This document shows positions 27,703-36,380 of a stretch of DNA of 64,000 nt, piece after piece. Where the stretch lies: assembly GCF_014174405.1 (NCBI RefSeq), contig NZ_JACEGA010000001.1:248001-312000 (forward strand), read 5' to 3'. The notes under the pieces were generated by a model. The model worked only from the letters and a program-made list of their open reading frames with translations. It was not told where the DNA came from and did not search any database. Position 1 is the first letter of the stretch; every line of letters begins with the position of its first letter. The position numbers and the translations under genes are program-made. The stretch is from Variimorphobacter saccharofermentans (GTDB lineage: Bacteria; Bacillota; Clostridia; Lachnospirales; Lachnospiraceae).

Positions 27703-28562
27703 GAAAAGTGAAATTCTGTATCGTGTGAGAGAAAATCTCGTCCATTTACAATTCGATAAAGAAAATTGGATAGTAAAAATAGTGCAGATCCGATTAAACC
27801 ACCCAGTAATGCATAAATAAGATCATCAATATCACATCTTGCCGGTATGGTAAAATATTGAATGGCTTCAATTATGAAGGGAATAACCAGGAGTGAGAAA
27901 AACTTGACTAATCGGGACTGGTGGCGTAATAATAAAGCTAGTCCGAAGCCATAAGGAATAAATATGGCAATTCGACTTAACAGATAGATTATAATATTGC
28001 TCAGAGGAATAGCTCCAAACAAATAATCTTCAATCTGCACAGATATCACATCAAAGGGCATCACATTTACCTCGTGTCCGATCGCCCGATATGCCCAGGG
28101 AAAGGCATTCGGTGAGAAATTCCCATAAATAAGAACTCCAATATAAAAGAGGTAGAATATAATATTACTATTTCGATAAAAGATACCAAAATCATCAATC
28201 TTTGTACCATAGCCTATCATACTGCGGATGTAGCAATGAAGCAAAGGTGCAAACCAGTTGATAAATGCAATTCCAGCCATAGCTCCGGTAAACGGAAGTA
28301 AGCGGTAGTCTTTCTCGAAGTAGGTTAATACAATAATAATTAAACTAATAAATAAAGTTAATATGGAATACTGAAAGCAGGTATCATAATTGACTGATTG
28401 CTCCAGCAGCAGGTGGCAGCAAATCAGGGAAATAATCAGGGAAATACCCCAAATAATAATATATGATGCAAAGAAATAATAAGTAACGAATTGAATTAGA
28501 ATGGTAAGTATACTTAATAAAATGATCATGGAAGAAACCTGAATATTGGTTCGTCTTTGCAT
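27681..28562 (-). CDS. VanZ-like family membrane protein
   Basis: The 293-residue protein has about eight hydrophobic segments. The VanZ signature is in the C-terminal third: the segment IAIFIPYGFGLALLLR (~residues 195-210), VIPFIIEAIQYF, and RCDIDDLIYALLGGLIGSAL (~residues 249-268) with the conserved Asp/Asn cluster. VanZ confers low-level teicoplanin resistance in enterococci, but most VanZ-like proteins have unknown roles. It is 17 nt downstream of the DagK-like gene, so probably co-transcribed. The ribosome site is weak (TAGG), so it may rely on coupling. Its stop codon sits in the terminator stem. Confidence 0.82.
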   Translation of the reverse strand: MQRRTNIQVSSMIILLSILTILIQFVTYYFFASYIIIWGISLIISLICCHLLLEQSVNYDTCFQYSILTLFISLIIIVLTYFEKDYRLLPFTGAMAGIAFINWFAPLLHCYIRSMIGYGTKIDDFGIFYRNSNIIFYLFYIGVLIYGNFSPNAFPWAYRAIGHEVNVMPFDVISVQIEDYLFGAIPLSNIIIYLLSRIAIFIPYGFGLALLLRHQSRLVKFFSLLVIPFIIEAIQYFTIPARCDIDDLIYALLGGLIGSALFLLSNFLYRIVNGRDFLSHDTEFHFSKNTYHY

Positions 28563-28579
28563 CCTAAACGCCTACTTTC

Positions 28580-29506
28580 TTATAATATCATTCGTATTTG
28601 CCCTGCTATGCATTGTACCTTGATATGGGAACAAACAGCAGGAATTTCTCCATCCGTATGTACAGCAGTAATATCGTCGGCTATGATCTCAATCTCAGAA
28701 CAGTGAAATGTCTCTATTCCTTTAAACTTAACATGCTTACCAACGAATATCGTTGGCAATAAAATGAGTGTTCTTAACTTACTAAGTCCATGAACCAGAC
28801 AGATACTAAGTTTACCATCGGTAGGACTGGCATCAGGCGTTATTCGCAAGCCTCCGCCTTCATATTTATGAATCATACTTGACACCAGAAGTATTTTACG
28901 ATAGGTGTCCTTTTTTACGCCATCCACAATTACGGTAGCGTTTAATTGCTTGGTAAAAAACAGTTGCTTTATAGCAATTGCGATATATACCAGTTTACCC
29001 GCACCGAAGCGGTTTAGTCTACGTTTCAGAGGAGAGGCTTGTACCTCCATGCATACATTGGCATCATAACCCATACCACTGGAGCAGGCAAATTTCCTTG
29101 GTGCAGTGGACATATTAATAAAGTCAATCTTTCCGATATCCAAGTATTGAAATTTGGAAGGCTTAAGAATATTACACAAGGCTTTAATCGGATCATTCGG
29201 GATACCAAGGCTTCTGGCCAAATCATTACTGGAGCCAGAAGGAATATATCCTAATAACACCTCAGAAAAATTCGGTATACCATTAACAACTTCATTAATG
29301 GTACCATCACCACCTAGTACAACAATATTCTTAATACCGGGATTTTCATTGCATATTTGCTCAGTGAGTTCTGTAGCATGTCCCATATGCTTCGTAAAGG
29401 TAGCAGAATATGAAATCTGTTGACGATCCAGTTCACTCTTGACAATCCACCAATACCGAATACCTCTTCCGGAGCTTGATTTTGGGTTGATGATAAAATG
29501 ATACAT
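28580..29506 (-). CDS. Diacylglycerol kinase family lipid kinase (DagK/YegS-like)
   Basis: The 308-residue soluble or peripheral enzyme has the DAGK catalytic motif VVLGGDGTINEVVNG (~residues 62-76), the following GYIPSGSSNDLARSLGIP (~87-104), and the C-terminal beta-sandwich including GGLRITPDASPTDGKL and HTDGE. It would phosphorylate diacylglycerol or a related lipid with ATP, recycling lipid from lipoteichoic acid synthesis. It begins after AAGGGAGCGTATCAT and is followed closely by the VanZ-like gene. Confidence 0.9.
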   Translation of the reverse strand: MYHFIINPKSSSGRGIRYWWIVKSELDRQQISYSATFTKHMGHATELTEQICNENPGIKNIVVLGGDGTINEVVNGIPNFSEVLLGYIPSGSSNDLARSLGIPNDPIKALCNILKPSKFQYLDIGKIDFINMSTAPRKFACSSGMGYDANVCMEVQASPLKRRLNRFGAGKLVYIAIAIKQLFFTKQLNATVIVDGVKKDTYRKILLVSSMIHKYEGGGLRITPDASPTDGKLSICLVHGLSKLRTLILLPTIFVGKHVKFKGIETFHCSEIEIIADDITAVHTDGEIPAVCSHIKVQCIAGQIRMIL

Positions 29507-29578
29507 ATGATACGCTCCCTTGCCTGCAGTCTATAGATAAATATTATATGAAATTAAACATAATGTCAATCATTTGCA

Positions 29579-29587
29579 GTAAGGAAG
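29579..29587. repeat. Target-site duplication, left copy
   Basis: AGTAAGGAA, identical to 31263-31271. Confidence 0.8.
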
Positions 29588-29681
29588 ATTGCGTAACTAT
29601 ACTGTAGGAAATAGAGAGGCGAAGTTCACCAAAGATGTGTTTTAGAATTCACACCTATACTATACCTTTTTATATATTCTT

Positions 29682-31151
29682 TTACAAGCCCCATATATGG
29701 GCGTTAAACCATGCATATTTCCTTACATCAGCACTCACACTATGGCTTATACTTTCCATATACTTACCCAGTTCATTACGTTTATTCTTCTCAGAACGAA
29801 GAACCTCCTCACAGCTTATTATATCATTTTCTTCAGCTCCTGCAGCCTTTGTCTGCCTCCTCTGTTTTCTTACCAATTCCAGCATATCTCCACCATTATA
29901 ATAATACGCTCTTAAATGTGCCATCTTATCTACACCCATCCTACTCCATCCCATTGGTCTTGAACTCATCCTTGAGGACAGCACATGACTGACATGGCCT
30001 TCTGCACTACATCCCACTATACCTTCTTTTTCTTCTAAACGAACTTTCACTGCAGACCAATTAGAGAGAATATATTCTTTACTCTCTTTGACTCTCTTTA
30101 TGGTTGCTTCTCCGTCTGTAACCTTCAAAATCTTTTCTATCACTTTTTCGAATTCTCTCTTCGTCCCACTTCTCATCGTTTTAAACATTTCCTGACGTGC
30201 TTCTTCAGCTGAATCCAGTAAATGTGATGTGGCTCGTATCATATACTTGTTTAAATGAAATTCATCCAGAACATAGGTAAGTCCGGCCAGTCTTCTTTTT
30301 CCTGCTTTTATCCACCCTCCTCCATCTCCATTTAGATATATTTTCTCGATGCTGTCTATATCGTAGTTACAACGTATATAGTCATACACCTCATCCCAAA
30401 GTTTACTATTATCTTCTCCAGAGTATGTGCCACAAAAGTAGTAAGGATTTATAAGCCGATTTCGTTTACTTTTCGGACCTTCTTTTTCTATTCCCTCATA
30501 TACATAGACGATTTTGGTTATTATGCAGTTATTCTTCACATGATTATCATTTTTCACAAGATCCCCTTTCCGTTCCCGGAATTGTAAGGATATATGATCT
30601 TCATCTGCGTCTATGTACAAGTATTTTACTTTTTTCTTATTAGGTAAATCTTTATATTCGTTTTGAAACTCAAGGCTATGAATTTTATTCTTCACCGTCT
30701 GCTTGCTTACAATTTCACTTATACTGATTGCCTGACCTGCCTTACGATAGGATGTTTCAACTGATTCTTCAAGCATTTTTGCTTCTGCATCCTCAGTTAA
30801 TCTTTCATGCCCTTCAATACCTAATATCCGATCTAAGAGATAGCCCCTTTCCCCAGTTACCTTATTCTTAAATAAGGTTTTCTCAAAACAGACCTTTCCT
30901 AATGATGTGATAAGAGTTTTTTCATCCTTCTTTACGATTTGCCAATCCTTTTTCCTCTTTCCACTATTCCTTAGCGTTTCATCACAGCTTTCTAGTGTTT
31001 CTTTAATAATATCCAGACCAAGCTTAATTATGTTGTCTTGAATTCCATAGACAAAGGAAGCCATATCCTTTGGATTCTTCAAAAATTTTTCTACTTCTTT
31101 TTCAAGATTTCTAATGCCAACCTCTTCAAAATGTTGTATACTTTTAATCAT
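29682..31151 (-). CDS. ISLre2 family transposase
   Basis: The 489-residue protein belongs to the UPF0236/ISLre2 transposase family. Recognisable blocks are LGKVCFEKTLFKNK (~residue 88), YLYIDADEDHISLQF (~175), IYLNGDGGGWIKAG (~265), LDEFHLNKYMIRA (~290) and a C-terminal CSAEGHVSHVLSSRMSSRPMGW. The acidic residues in IDADED, NGDGGG and a later Glu are plausible DDE catalytic positions. It is full length with no frameshift. Its ribosome site GGAAGG and start ATG lie in the 3' arm of a leader hairpin (31150-31224), suggesting translational control. Confidence 0.92.
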   Translation of the reverse strand: MIKSIQHFEEVGIRNLEKEVEKFLKNPKDMASFVYGIQDNIIKLGLDIIKETLESCDETLRNSGKRKKDWQIVKKDEKTLITSLGKVCFEKTLFKNKVTGERGYLLDRILGIEGHERLTEDAEAKMLEESVETSYRKAGQAISISEIVSKQTVKNKIHSLEFQNEYKDLPNKKKVKYLYIDADEDHISLQFRERKGDLVKNDNHVKNNCIITKIVYVYEGIEKEGPKSKRNRLINPYYFCGTYSGEDNSKLWDEVYDYIRCNYDIDSIEKIYLNGDGGGWIKAGKRRLAGLTYVLDEFHLNKYMIRATSHLLDSAEEARQEMFKTMRSGTKREFEKVIEKILKVTDGEATIKRVKESKEYILSNWSAVKVRLEEKEGIVGCSAEGHVSHVLSSRMSSRPMGWSRMGVDKMAHLRAYYYNGGDMLELVRKQRRQTKAAGAEENDIISCEEVLRSEKNKRNELGKYMESISHSVSADVRKYAWFNAHIWGL

Positions 31152-31224
31152 AAGAGAACACCTTCCTTTATGTTTTGTTTTGTGTGATGACTTAATCTTA
31201 ACACAAAGTTTGGTGTTCTCTTAT
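31150..31224 (-). promoter_or_regulatory. Hairpin sequestering the transposase ribosome site
   Basis: The 5' arm on the transcript (AAGAGAACACC) is exactly complementary to GGTGTTCTCTT, which overlaps the end of the GGAAGG ribosome site and touches the ATG. Transcripts that start outside the IS would carry the full hairpin; internal starts inside the loop would not. Inferred function: damping read-through expression of transposase. Confidence 0.6.
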
Positions 31225-31262
31225 TCTTTATTTATTTTTTCCTACAAAAATTTTACGCTATA

Positions 31263-31271
31263 AGTAAGGAA
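31263..31271. repeat. Target-site duplication, right copy
   Basis: AGTAAGGAA, identical to 29579-29587. Confidence 0.8.
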
Positions 31272-31452
31272 TGTTACGGTTAATAATTGGATTGTAACGA
31301 CTGGTTTATATTAACGGACGCGATATTTTACAAAAATGAATAGCGATCCTGCTAGTAATACACGCACAGAATTGTCCCTTCTTCATAGTATATATAGAAC
31401 AACGATTACAGGTAGGTTGCTCATTATATCATTTGAAAGGAGAGATTTTTTT

Positions 31453-31743
31453 ATGGATAGACGGACATACCGAGGCAATATGGGAAGTAATCACTGTAAT
31501 AATAGAAGGACAGCACCATATCGTTCCAATGATCCCGTATGTGGAGATGTCTTGGGATATTCACCAGAGTATACCTGTGATAGGGATGACTACCACGAAG
31601 ATTTTGACCGCTTCCCGCTTGCAATGTGCTATGTACCGTGGCAGCAATTTAGAAACTTATTCGAAAACGAATTCGAGGCACTGTGCCATGGAACATTATT
31701 CAAGGAATTGGATCTAGACTGGTATGGAAGGAGTTGTAAATAG
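31453..31743 (+). CDS. cotJA: Spore coat associated protein CotJA
   Basis: The 96-residue protein's C-terminal half carries the CotJA signature FPLAMCYVPWQQFRNLFENE and ALCHGTLFKELDLDWYGR. CotJA is needed for assembly of CotJC into the spore coat. The ATG at 31453 is chosen because AAAGGAGAG precedes it by nine nt; an in-frame ATG at 31336 has no ribosome site. It is first of the cotJABC operon, expressed in the mother cell in B. subtilis; no clear SigE promoter was identified here, and an IS lies just upstream. Confidence 0.9.
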   Translation: MDRRTYRGNMGSNHCNNRRTAPYRSNDPVCGDVLGYSPEYTCDRDDYHEDFDRFPLAMCYVPWQQFRNLFENEFEALCHGTLFKELDLDWYGRSCK

Positions 31744-31744
31744 G

Positions 31745-32002
31745 ATGGACGGAAATAATAGAGAAAAATTATTTGCTTGCATTACGGCAACAAGTTTTGT
31801 TATGGATGAACTGAGATTATTTCTTGATACACATCCGACAGACAGAGCCGCTTTAGAATACTGGGATAGAATTCAAAGGGTCAGAAATGAAGCAGTACAC
31901 GAGTACACGAAATGCTATGGACCAATTGAAATGTATCATGTAGAAAATGACTGTAAGTGGGCTTGGGTTGAAGATCCGTGGCCTTGGGAAGGAAGGTGCT
32001 AG
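31745..32002 (+). CDS. cotJB: Spore coat protein CotJB
   Basis: The 85-residue protein with FVMDELRLFLDTHPTD and YGPIEMY...WAWVEDPWPW is a standard CotJB. The start at 31745 is one nucleotide after the cotJA stop and ~12 nt after AAGGAG; an in-frame ATG at 31724 would overlap cotJA by 20 nt. It is the middle gene of cotJABC and works with CotJC in the coat. Confidence 0.88.
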   Translation: MDGNNREKLFACITATSFVMDELRLFLDTHPTDRAALEYWDRIQRVRNEAVHEYTKCYGPIEMYHVENDCKWAWVEDPWPWEGRC

Positions 32003-32005
32003 TGT

Positions 32006-32614
32006 ATGTGGAGTTATGAAAAAAGACTGCAATGTCCGGTAAAAATTGATCAGTGCAATCCTAAGCTGGCGCAGGTTATAATGAGCCAATTCGGCGGTCC
32101 CGATGGTGAACTTGCTGCATCCATGCGTTATTTATCTCAACGATATACCATGCCTAACAGAAAGATAGCAGGCCTATTAACAGACATTGGAACAGAAGAA
32201 CTTGCTCATATGGAAATTGTCAGTGCGATTGTCCATCAGCTCACTGATGGTCTTACTCCAGAGCAAATCGTGGAAGGTGGCTTCCAGAATTATTATGTCG
32301 ACCATACATTAGGCTTGTGGCCGCAGTCAGCGGGTGGCATTCCGTTTAACTCCTGTTTCTTCCAAAGTAAAGGTGACCCGATTACGGATTTAGTAGAAGA
32401 CATGGCAGCAGAGCAAAAAGCAAGAACAACTTACGATAATATTCTTCGTCTTGTACACGATCATGATGTGTGTGAACCGATCAAATTCTTAAGAAAGAGA
32501 GAAATTATCCATTTCCAACGATTTGGTGAGGCATTACGTATGATAACTGATAACATGGATTCTAAGAATTTCTATGCAATTAATCCAGCATTCCCGGCTG
32601 ATTTTTCAAAATAG
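32006..32614 (+). CDS. cotJC: Spore coat protein CotJC, manganese catalase family
   Basis: The 202-residue ferritin-like four-helix protein of the Mn-catalase family shows dimetal ligand motifs in GELAASMRYLSQRY (E), TEELAHMEIVSAIVHQL (ExxH, ~residues 66-70), EDMAAEQKARTTYDNIL (E) and REIIHFQRFGEAL (ExxxH). It is a coat-associated catalase or peroxidase-like protein. The start is three nt after the cotJB stop with GGAAGG upstream; a terminator hairpin follows directly. Confidence 0.93.
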   Translation: MWSYEKRLQCPVKIDQCNPKLAQVIMSQFGGPDGELAASMRYLSQRYTMPNRKIAGLLTDIGTEELAHMEIVSAIVHQLTDGLTPEQIVEGGFQNYYVDHTLGLWPQSAGGIPFNSCFFQSKGDPITDLVEDMAAEQKARTTYDNILRLVHDHDVCEPIKFLRKREIIHFQRFGEALRMITDNMDSKNFYAINPAFPADFSK

Positions 32615-32640
32615 TTTATCGGAATAAAATTTGAAATAAC

Positions 32641-32675
32641 ACCGCCCTCAATAAGGGTAATGAGGGCGGTTACAT
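32641..32675 (+). terminator. Terminator of the cotJ operon
   Basis: ACCGCCCTCA pairs with TGAGGGCGGT. The T-run is weak (TTACA), but the GC-rich stem is strong. Confidence 0.7.
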
Positions 32676-32868
32676 AATGACAATAAAACTTAAATGGCGC
32701 ACTTTTGATTCTGAAAAATGATTTAGGTTGAACTATCGGGATGATGGGAGATATCATATGGGTGGAAGTTTAAGAAAGCGGTGAAGCCAATGGTAAATTA
32801 GTTATATAGTTCTATAAAAACTCTAAGCACATGATATGATAAAATGATATATGAAAAGAGGATCCAAA

Positions 32869-33708
32869 ATGTGTACAAGTTTTGCAGTATACCATCAAGA
32901 AAAAGCTATTTATGGCATGAATTTCGATACCGTTGATATTGATTTAAAACTAAAAATCAATAGTTATAATGGTATGAACTTATTTTACTTTGCAGGCTTA
33001 GCAGATAACATATACAGGGAAATCGCCGGTTTTAACAGTGAAGGTCTTTTTGTCTGTACTCAAGCAGTAGAATATGGTTCCGGTTTTAAATCAAATTGTG
33101 ACGAAAACGATTGGTTTGCTTTTGATATATTTGATGAAGCGCTAAAGAAAACAAAAAAAGCATCTGAATTTTTTGGAATTCTTAATAAGAGAGTAATCTC
33201 GTATCCCAGAAATCCATTATTTCCATATTTGGGGTTACATACCATGATCGCTGATAAAACTGGTGATGCATTTATTCTGGAAGAAGGAAAAGATGCCAAT
33301 ACAGTATGTCCTATCCGTAATGATTCTATTGTTATGACTAATTTTCCAAATGGGAATTTTATGGAGGCAAATTATAATGAAGTAAATGGTTTAGGTGCTG
33401 ATCGATATATTTGTGCCCATGAATATATTCATAATAATATTCATAGCTTTGGAATAGATGAAGCTTTTGAAGTTTTACAAAGAACTTCACAGGATACGAC
33501 TTCTCAGAGTCCAACTCTGTGTTCCATAGTTTATGAACCATTAAATAATGAAATATATATTTGCTTCAAAAAAGATTTTAGTAAAAGGTGGAAGATTTCT
33601 GTTAAAGAAAAAACAATACAATCATTGGATGGATTTTTAAGCAATAATATAATTCAATTTACGAATGGAGAAATATTAGTGAATGATCTTATTAGATTGT
33701 ATAAGTAA
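32869..33708 (+). CDS. Choloylglycine hydrolase-like Ntn amidase
   Basis: The 279-residue protein starts MCTSFAVY, so Cys2 would become the N-terminal nucleophile after Met removal. Family landmarks are GMNFDTVDID (~residues 21-30, like the NFD motif of bile salt hydrolases) and IVMTNFPNGNF (~residues 154-164, the conserved Asn region). It cleaves linear C-N amide bonds; substrates in the family include conjugated bile salts and penicillin V, and homologues also act on acyl-homoserine lactones. The ATG at 32869 is required for Cys2 and follows GAGGATCCAAA; an upstream ATG at 32851 would bury the Cys. It is about 50 residues shorter than typical bile salt hydrolases, so bile activity is uncertain. 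Confidence 0.8.
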   Translation: MCTSFAVYHQEKAIYGMNFDTVDIDLKLKINSYNGMNLFYFAGLADNIYREIAGFNSEGLFVCTQAVEYGSGFKSNCDENDWFAFDIFDEALKKTKKASEFFGILNKRVISYPRNPLFPYLGLHTMIADKTGDAFILEEGKDANTVCPIRNDSIVMTNFPNGNFMEANYNEVNGLGADRYICAHEYIHNNIHSFGIDEAFEVLQRTSQDTTSQSPTLCSIVYEPLNNEIYICFKKDFSKRWKISVKEKTIQSLDGFLSNNIIQFTNGEILVNDLIRLYK

Positions 33709-33761
33709 AAATCATATGAAAAATAAGATCAATTGGTAGGAATTAAGATTAAGTTCAAATA

Positions 33762-33801
33762 AAAAAGTGACTATATTGGCATACATAGTCACTTTTTATT
33801 T
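33762..33801 (+). terminator. Terminator after the amidase gene
   Basis: AAAAAGTGACTAT (33762-33774) pairs with ATAGTCACTTTTT (33785-33797), followed by ATTT. Confidence 0.85.
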
Positions 33802-33910
33802 ACATGTCATATTGGCAGTTACAGAAAGAATTGCCCATACAATCATTCAGGCTTTGATAAAGGAGTCTGTTGATGCCTGGATTCTGATTGGAATAAATTT
33901 ATAAAACCAG

Positions 33911-33939
33911 TTGACAAAATCAAACTTAGGTATTATCAT
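33911..33939 (+). promoter_or_regulatory. Predicted promoter of the T-box / trpXYZ transcript
   Basis: TTGACA (33911-33916), 17-bp spacer, TATCAT (33934-33939), just upstream of the T-box leader. Confidence 0.6.
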
Positions 33940-33956
33940 AGTTTCATTAATATGAA

Positions 33957-34223
33957 AAACCGATGAGAAAGAAGAGTAAGCTTTAGTACGACATTACAGA
34001 GAGTCGCTGTGTGGTGTGAATGCGATATGAAGTTTTTAGCTGAATGGGCTTTTGAGGGCAACCCGAAATCATAGTAGGAGTTGACGGAAACCATGACCGT
34101 TATCATAGTGGCGTATATTTTTGTATACGAAGCGAGTGAACTTGGAAGCTGGACTTCCTGGTTAATTTGAGTGGTACCGCGGATATAATTCGTCTCAAGT
34201 AAGATTATTACTTGAGATTTTTT
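33957..34223 (+). promoter_or_regulatory. T-box leader, tryptophan specific
   Basis: This is a tRNA-sensing T-box. The conserved T-box sequence GTGGTACCGCGG is at 34171-34182, stem I begins near 33957 with an AGAGAG bulge at 33998-34003, and the specifier region GCTGAATGGGCTTTTGAG puts TGG (Trp) at 34045-34047. The intrinsic terminator has arms TCTCAAGTAA / TTACTTGAGA with TTTTTTATT at 34193-34223. Uncharged tRNA-Trp would favour the antiterminator and expression of the ABC importer downstream. The specifier call rests on position, not modelling. Confidence 0.87.
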
Positions 34224-34294
34224 ATTGCAAAAATATACAAATTATTAAAACTATTAATAAAATGCCGCAAGGGGCGGCGGAATGGAGGAAAGTA

Positions 34295-35299
34295 ATGAAA
34301 AAAATAATCTCAGTAGCAATTATGTTAGCGCTTACAGCAGGCCTACTCGTAGGATGTGGCACTACTACCGGTACATCAGGTAAAAGCAAGGTTACCATCG
34401 GAATAGGTCAATTTGCAGAGCATGGATCCTTGGATAACTGTAAAAATGGTTTCCTGGAAGGATTAAAGCAAGAGGGATATGTCGAGGGAGAGAACCTGGA
34501 AGTAAAATTTGAGAATGCACAGGCAGATGGCGCAATTGCCGGACAAATTGCGAATAACTTTGTAGCAAACAAGGTGGATTTAATCTGTGCCATCGCTACT
34601 CCTATGGCACAAAGTGCATTTGGTGCAGCTAAGAACACAGATATTCCTGTTATTTTTACGGCAGTAACAGATCCGGTTTTGGCTGAGCTTGCAAAAGCAG
34701 ACGGAACTCCTAACGGCAATGTTACCGGTACCAGCGATAAACTTCCTGTAGAACGTCAGTTAGAAATGATCCGAGCTATTCTACCCGAGGCAAAAACCAT
34801 TGGTATCATGTATAGTACTAGTGAAGTAAACTCCGTATCTGCAATTGAGGAATATAAGGCAGCAGCACCGGCATATGGATTTGAAATTGTAGAAAGCGGT
34901 ATATCAACAACAGCAGATATTCCGTTAGCAGCGGATAATCTCTTAGAGAAAGTAGACTGCATTAATAATCTGACAGATAACACCGTAGTTAGCTCGTTAC
35001 CTCTCATCCTGGACAAAGCGGCTGAAAAGAATATACCGGTCTTCGGAAGTGAAGTAGAGCAGGTTAAAATTGGATGTCTTGCAACTGTAGGACTTGATTA
35101 TTATGACCTGGGGATACAGACTGGTAAGATGGCTGCTCAGGTATTAAAGGGAGAAAAGAAAGCAAGTGAGATAAATTTTGAGGTTATTGAAGAGGCTTCC
35201 TTCTACGGAAATACTAAGGTAGCCGAAAACCTGGGAATTACTCTTCCAGAGGATTTAGTGAAAGGCGCAAAGGAAATGTTTCAGACTATCTCCGAGTAA
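34295..35299 (+). CDS. trpX: ABC transporter substrate-binding lipoprotein (TrpX-like)
   Basis: The 334-residue protein has a lipoprotein signal MKKIISVAIMLALTAGLLVG followed by the acylated Cys21 (lipobox LLVGC). The rest is a COG2984 periplasmic-binding fold with GIGQFAEHGSLDNCKNGF and PVIFTAVTDPVLAELA. A Trp T-box controls the transcript, so the ligand is inferred to be tryptophan (or an aromatic precursor), as in streptococcal TrpXYZ. The start at 34295 follows GGAGGAAAGTA; an in-frame ATG at 34262 would place residues before the signal peptide. The permease and ATPase follow after a 190-nt gap containing a large hairpin. Confidence 0.87.
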   Translation: MKKIISVAIMLALTAGLLVGCGTTTGTSGKSKVTIGIGQFAEHGSLDNCKNGFLEGLKQEGYVEGENLEVKFENAQADGAIAGQIANNFVANKVDLICAIATPMAQSAFGAAKNTDIPVIFTAVTDPVLAELAKADGTPNGNVTGTSDKLPVERQLEMIRAILPEAKTIGIMYSTSEVNSVSAIEEYKAAAPAYGFEIVESGISTTADIPLAADNLLEKVDCINNLTDNTVVSSLPLILDKAAEKNIPVFGSEVEQVKIGCLATVGLDYYDLGIQTGKMAAQVLKGEKKASEINFEVIEEASFYGNTKVAENLGITLPEDLVKGAKEMFQTISE

Positions 35300-35379
35300 T
35301 TGATTATGGATACTGTTCAGCTTAGTGGGTCTTCCGATTGATAAGGAACAGAATGGAATAAATGGAAAAGGATTAAACA

Positions 35380-35465
35380 GTTGGCTCTTGTCAAATATCT
35401 GATTTTGCCGTAAGATAAACTAGTGTTATATCTTTGGCGAAAGCGGACATTGATATTGAGCCAAC
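35380..35465. repeat. Palindrome between binding-protein and permease genes
   Basis: GTTGGCTC (35380-35387) pairs exactly with GAGCCAAC (35458-35465). The inner arms TTTGCCGTAAGATA and TATCTTTGGCGAAA continue the stem. It may stabilise upstream mRNA or limit permease/ATPase expression relative to the binding protein. Confidence 0.65.
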
Positions 35466-35489
35466 TTATAATTTCTGAGGAGGTAAGTT

Positions 35490-36380
35490 ATGTTATTTAC
35501 AATTGGTATAGGTGTATTAGAAGAAGGCCTGTTATATGCAATCATGGCACTCGGTGTATACATAACCTATAAAATCTTAGATTTTCCGGATCTGTCCGTG
35601 GACGGAACCTTTCCGTTGGGAGGAGCTGTAACGGCAGTGCTCATAGTTGCTGGGGTAAATCCACTTCTAACGCTCATTATATCCTTTCTCATCGGAGCTG
35701 TTGCCGGAATATTAACCGGCCTTATCCATGTGAAGCTTAAGGTCAGAGATTTGCTGTCAGGAATTATTATGATGACAGCTTTGTACTCCATTAACCTTCG
35801 GATTGCAGGAAAGGCAAATGTCGCAATCTTTTCGAAGGAAACGATTTTTGATAATGAGATTATTCGTAATTATATACCCGAAGCCTATCAACCGTTTATG
35901 ACTTTGACAATTTTGTTAATAATTACAGTGATTATGAAGCTTTTACTGGATTTATACCTTAAGACAAAGTCCGGTTATTTGCTTCGTGCAGTTGGTGACA
36001 ATGCTACATTAGTAACCTCACTGGCAAAAGATAAGGGATTTGTAAAAATAGTCGGACTGGCAATTGCCAATGCCTTTGTTGCTCTTGCAGGTTGTATCTA
36101 CACTCAGAAAAGCGGTTTTTTTGAGATCTCCACTGGTACCGGAGCAATTGTTATTGGTTTGGCAAGCGTAATTATTGGAACGAATATATTCAAAAGGGTT
36201 AGCTTAGTAAAGGCTACCACTGCAGTAATTGTAGGATCTATCGTATATAAAGCATGTGTAGCGACAGCCATTGCGCTCGGTATGGAGGCATCCGACCTGA
36301 AATTAATCACAGCGATCCTATTCCTTGGAATTCTGGTAATAAGCAATGAGCGTAAGAGGAGGGTGAAGGCAAATGATTGA
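35490..36380 (+). CDS. trpY: ABC transporter permease (TrpY-like)
   Basis: The 296-residue membrane protein of the BPD_transp_2 / LivH-like class has about eight to nine helices, with SVDGTFPLGGAVTAVL (~residue 33-48), GLIHVKLKVRDLLSGIIMM and TGTGAIVIGLASVIIG as recognisable blocks; COG4120 permeases pair with COG2984 binding proteins. It forms the channel of the importer with the lipoprotein upstream and the ATPase downstream, and overlaps the ATPase start by eight nt, indicating coupling. The start has GAGGAGGTAAGTT before the ATG. Confidence 0.87.
   Translation: MLFTIGIGVLEEGLLYAIMALGVYITYKILDFPDLSVDGTFPLGGAVTAVLIVAGVNPLLTLIISFLIGAVAGILTGLIHVKLKVRDLLSGIIMMTALYSINLRIAGKANVAIFSKETIFDNEIIRNYIPEAYQPFMTLTILLIITVIMKLLLDLYLKTKSGYLLRAVGDNATLVTSLAKDKGFVKIVGLAIANAFVALAGCIYTQKSGFFEISTGTGAIVIGLASVIIGTNIFKRVSLVKATTAVIVGSIVYKACVATAIALGMEASDLKLITAILFLGILVISNERKRRVKAND

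Larger units (their letters stand above)
29588..31262 (-). mobile_element. Complete ISLre2-type insertion sequence
   Basis: The boundaries come from imperfect terminal repeats: the left end GATTGCGTAACTATACTGTA and the right end, read inward, TATAGCGTAAAATTTTTGTA share GCGTAA and TGTAGGAAA. It is flanked by a 9-bp direct repeat AGTAAGGAA at 29579-29587 and 31263-31271. ISLre2-family elements are reported to duplicate about 9 bp. Total length is 1675 bp with one transposase gene. The perfect duplication and intact gene point to a relatively recent insertion. It lies between the dagK-like gene and the cotJ operon, in the leader region upstream of cotJA. Confidence 0.85.

Noticed and set aside
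31336..31452. 39-codon extension of cotJA
   Set aside because: No ribosome site; the AAAGGAGAG before 31453 and family length favour the later start.
34408..34719. Antisense frame within the substrate-binding gene
   Set aside because: Shadow of the coding strand; no ribosome site or domain.
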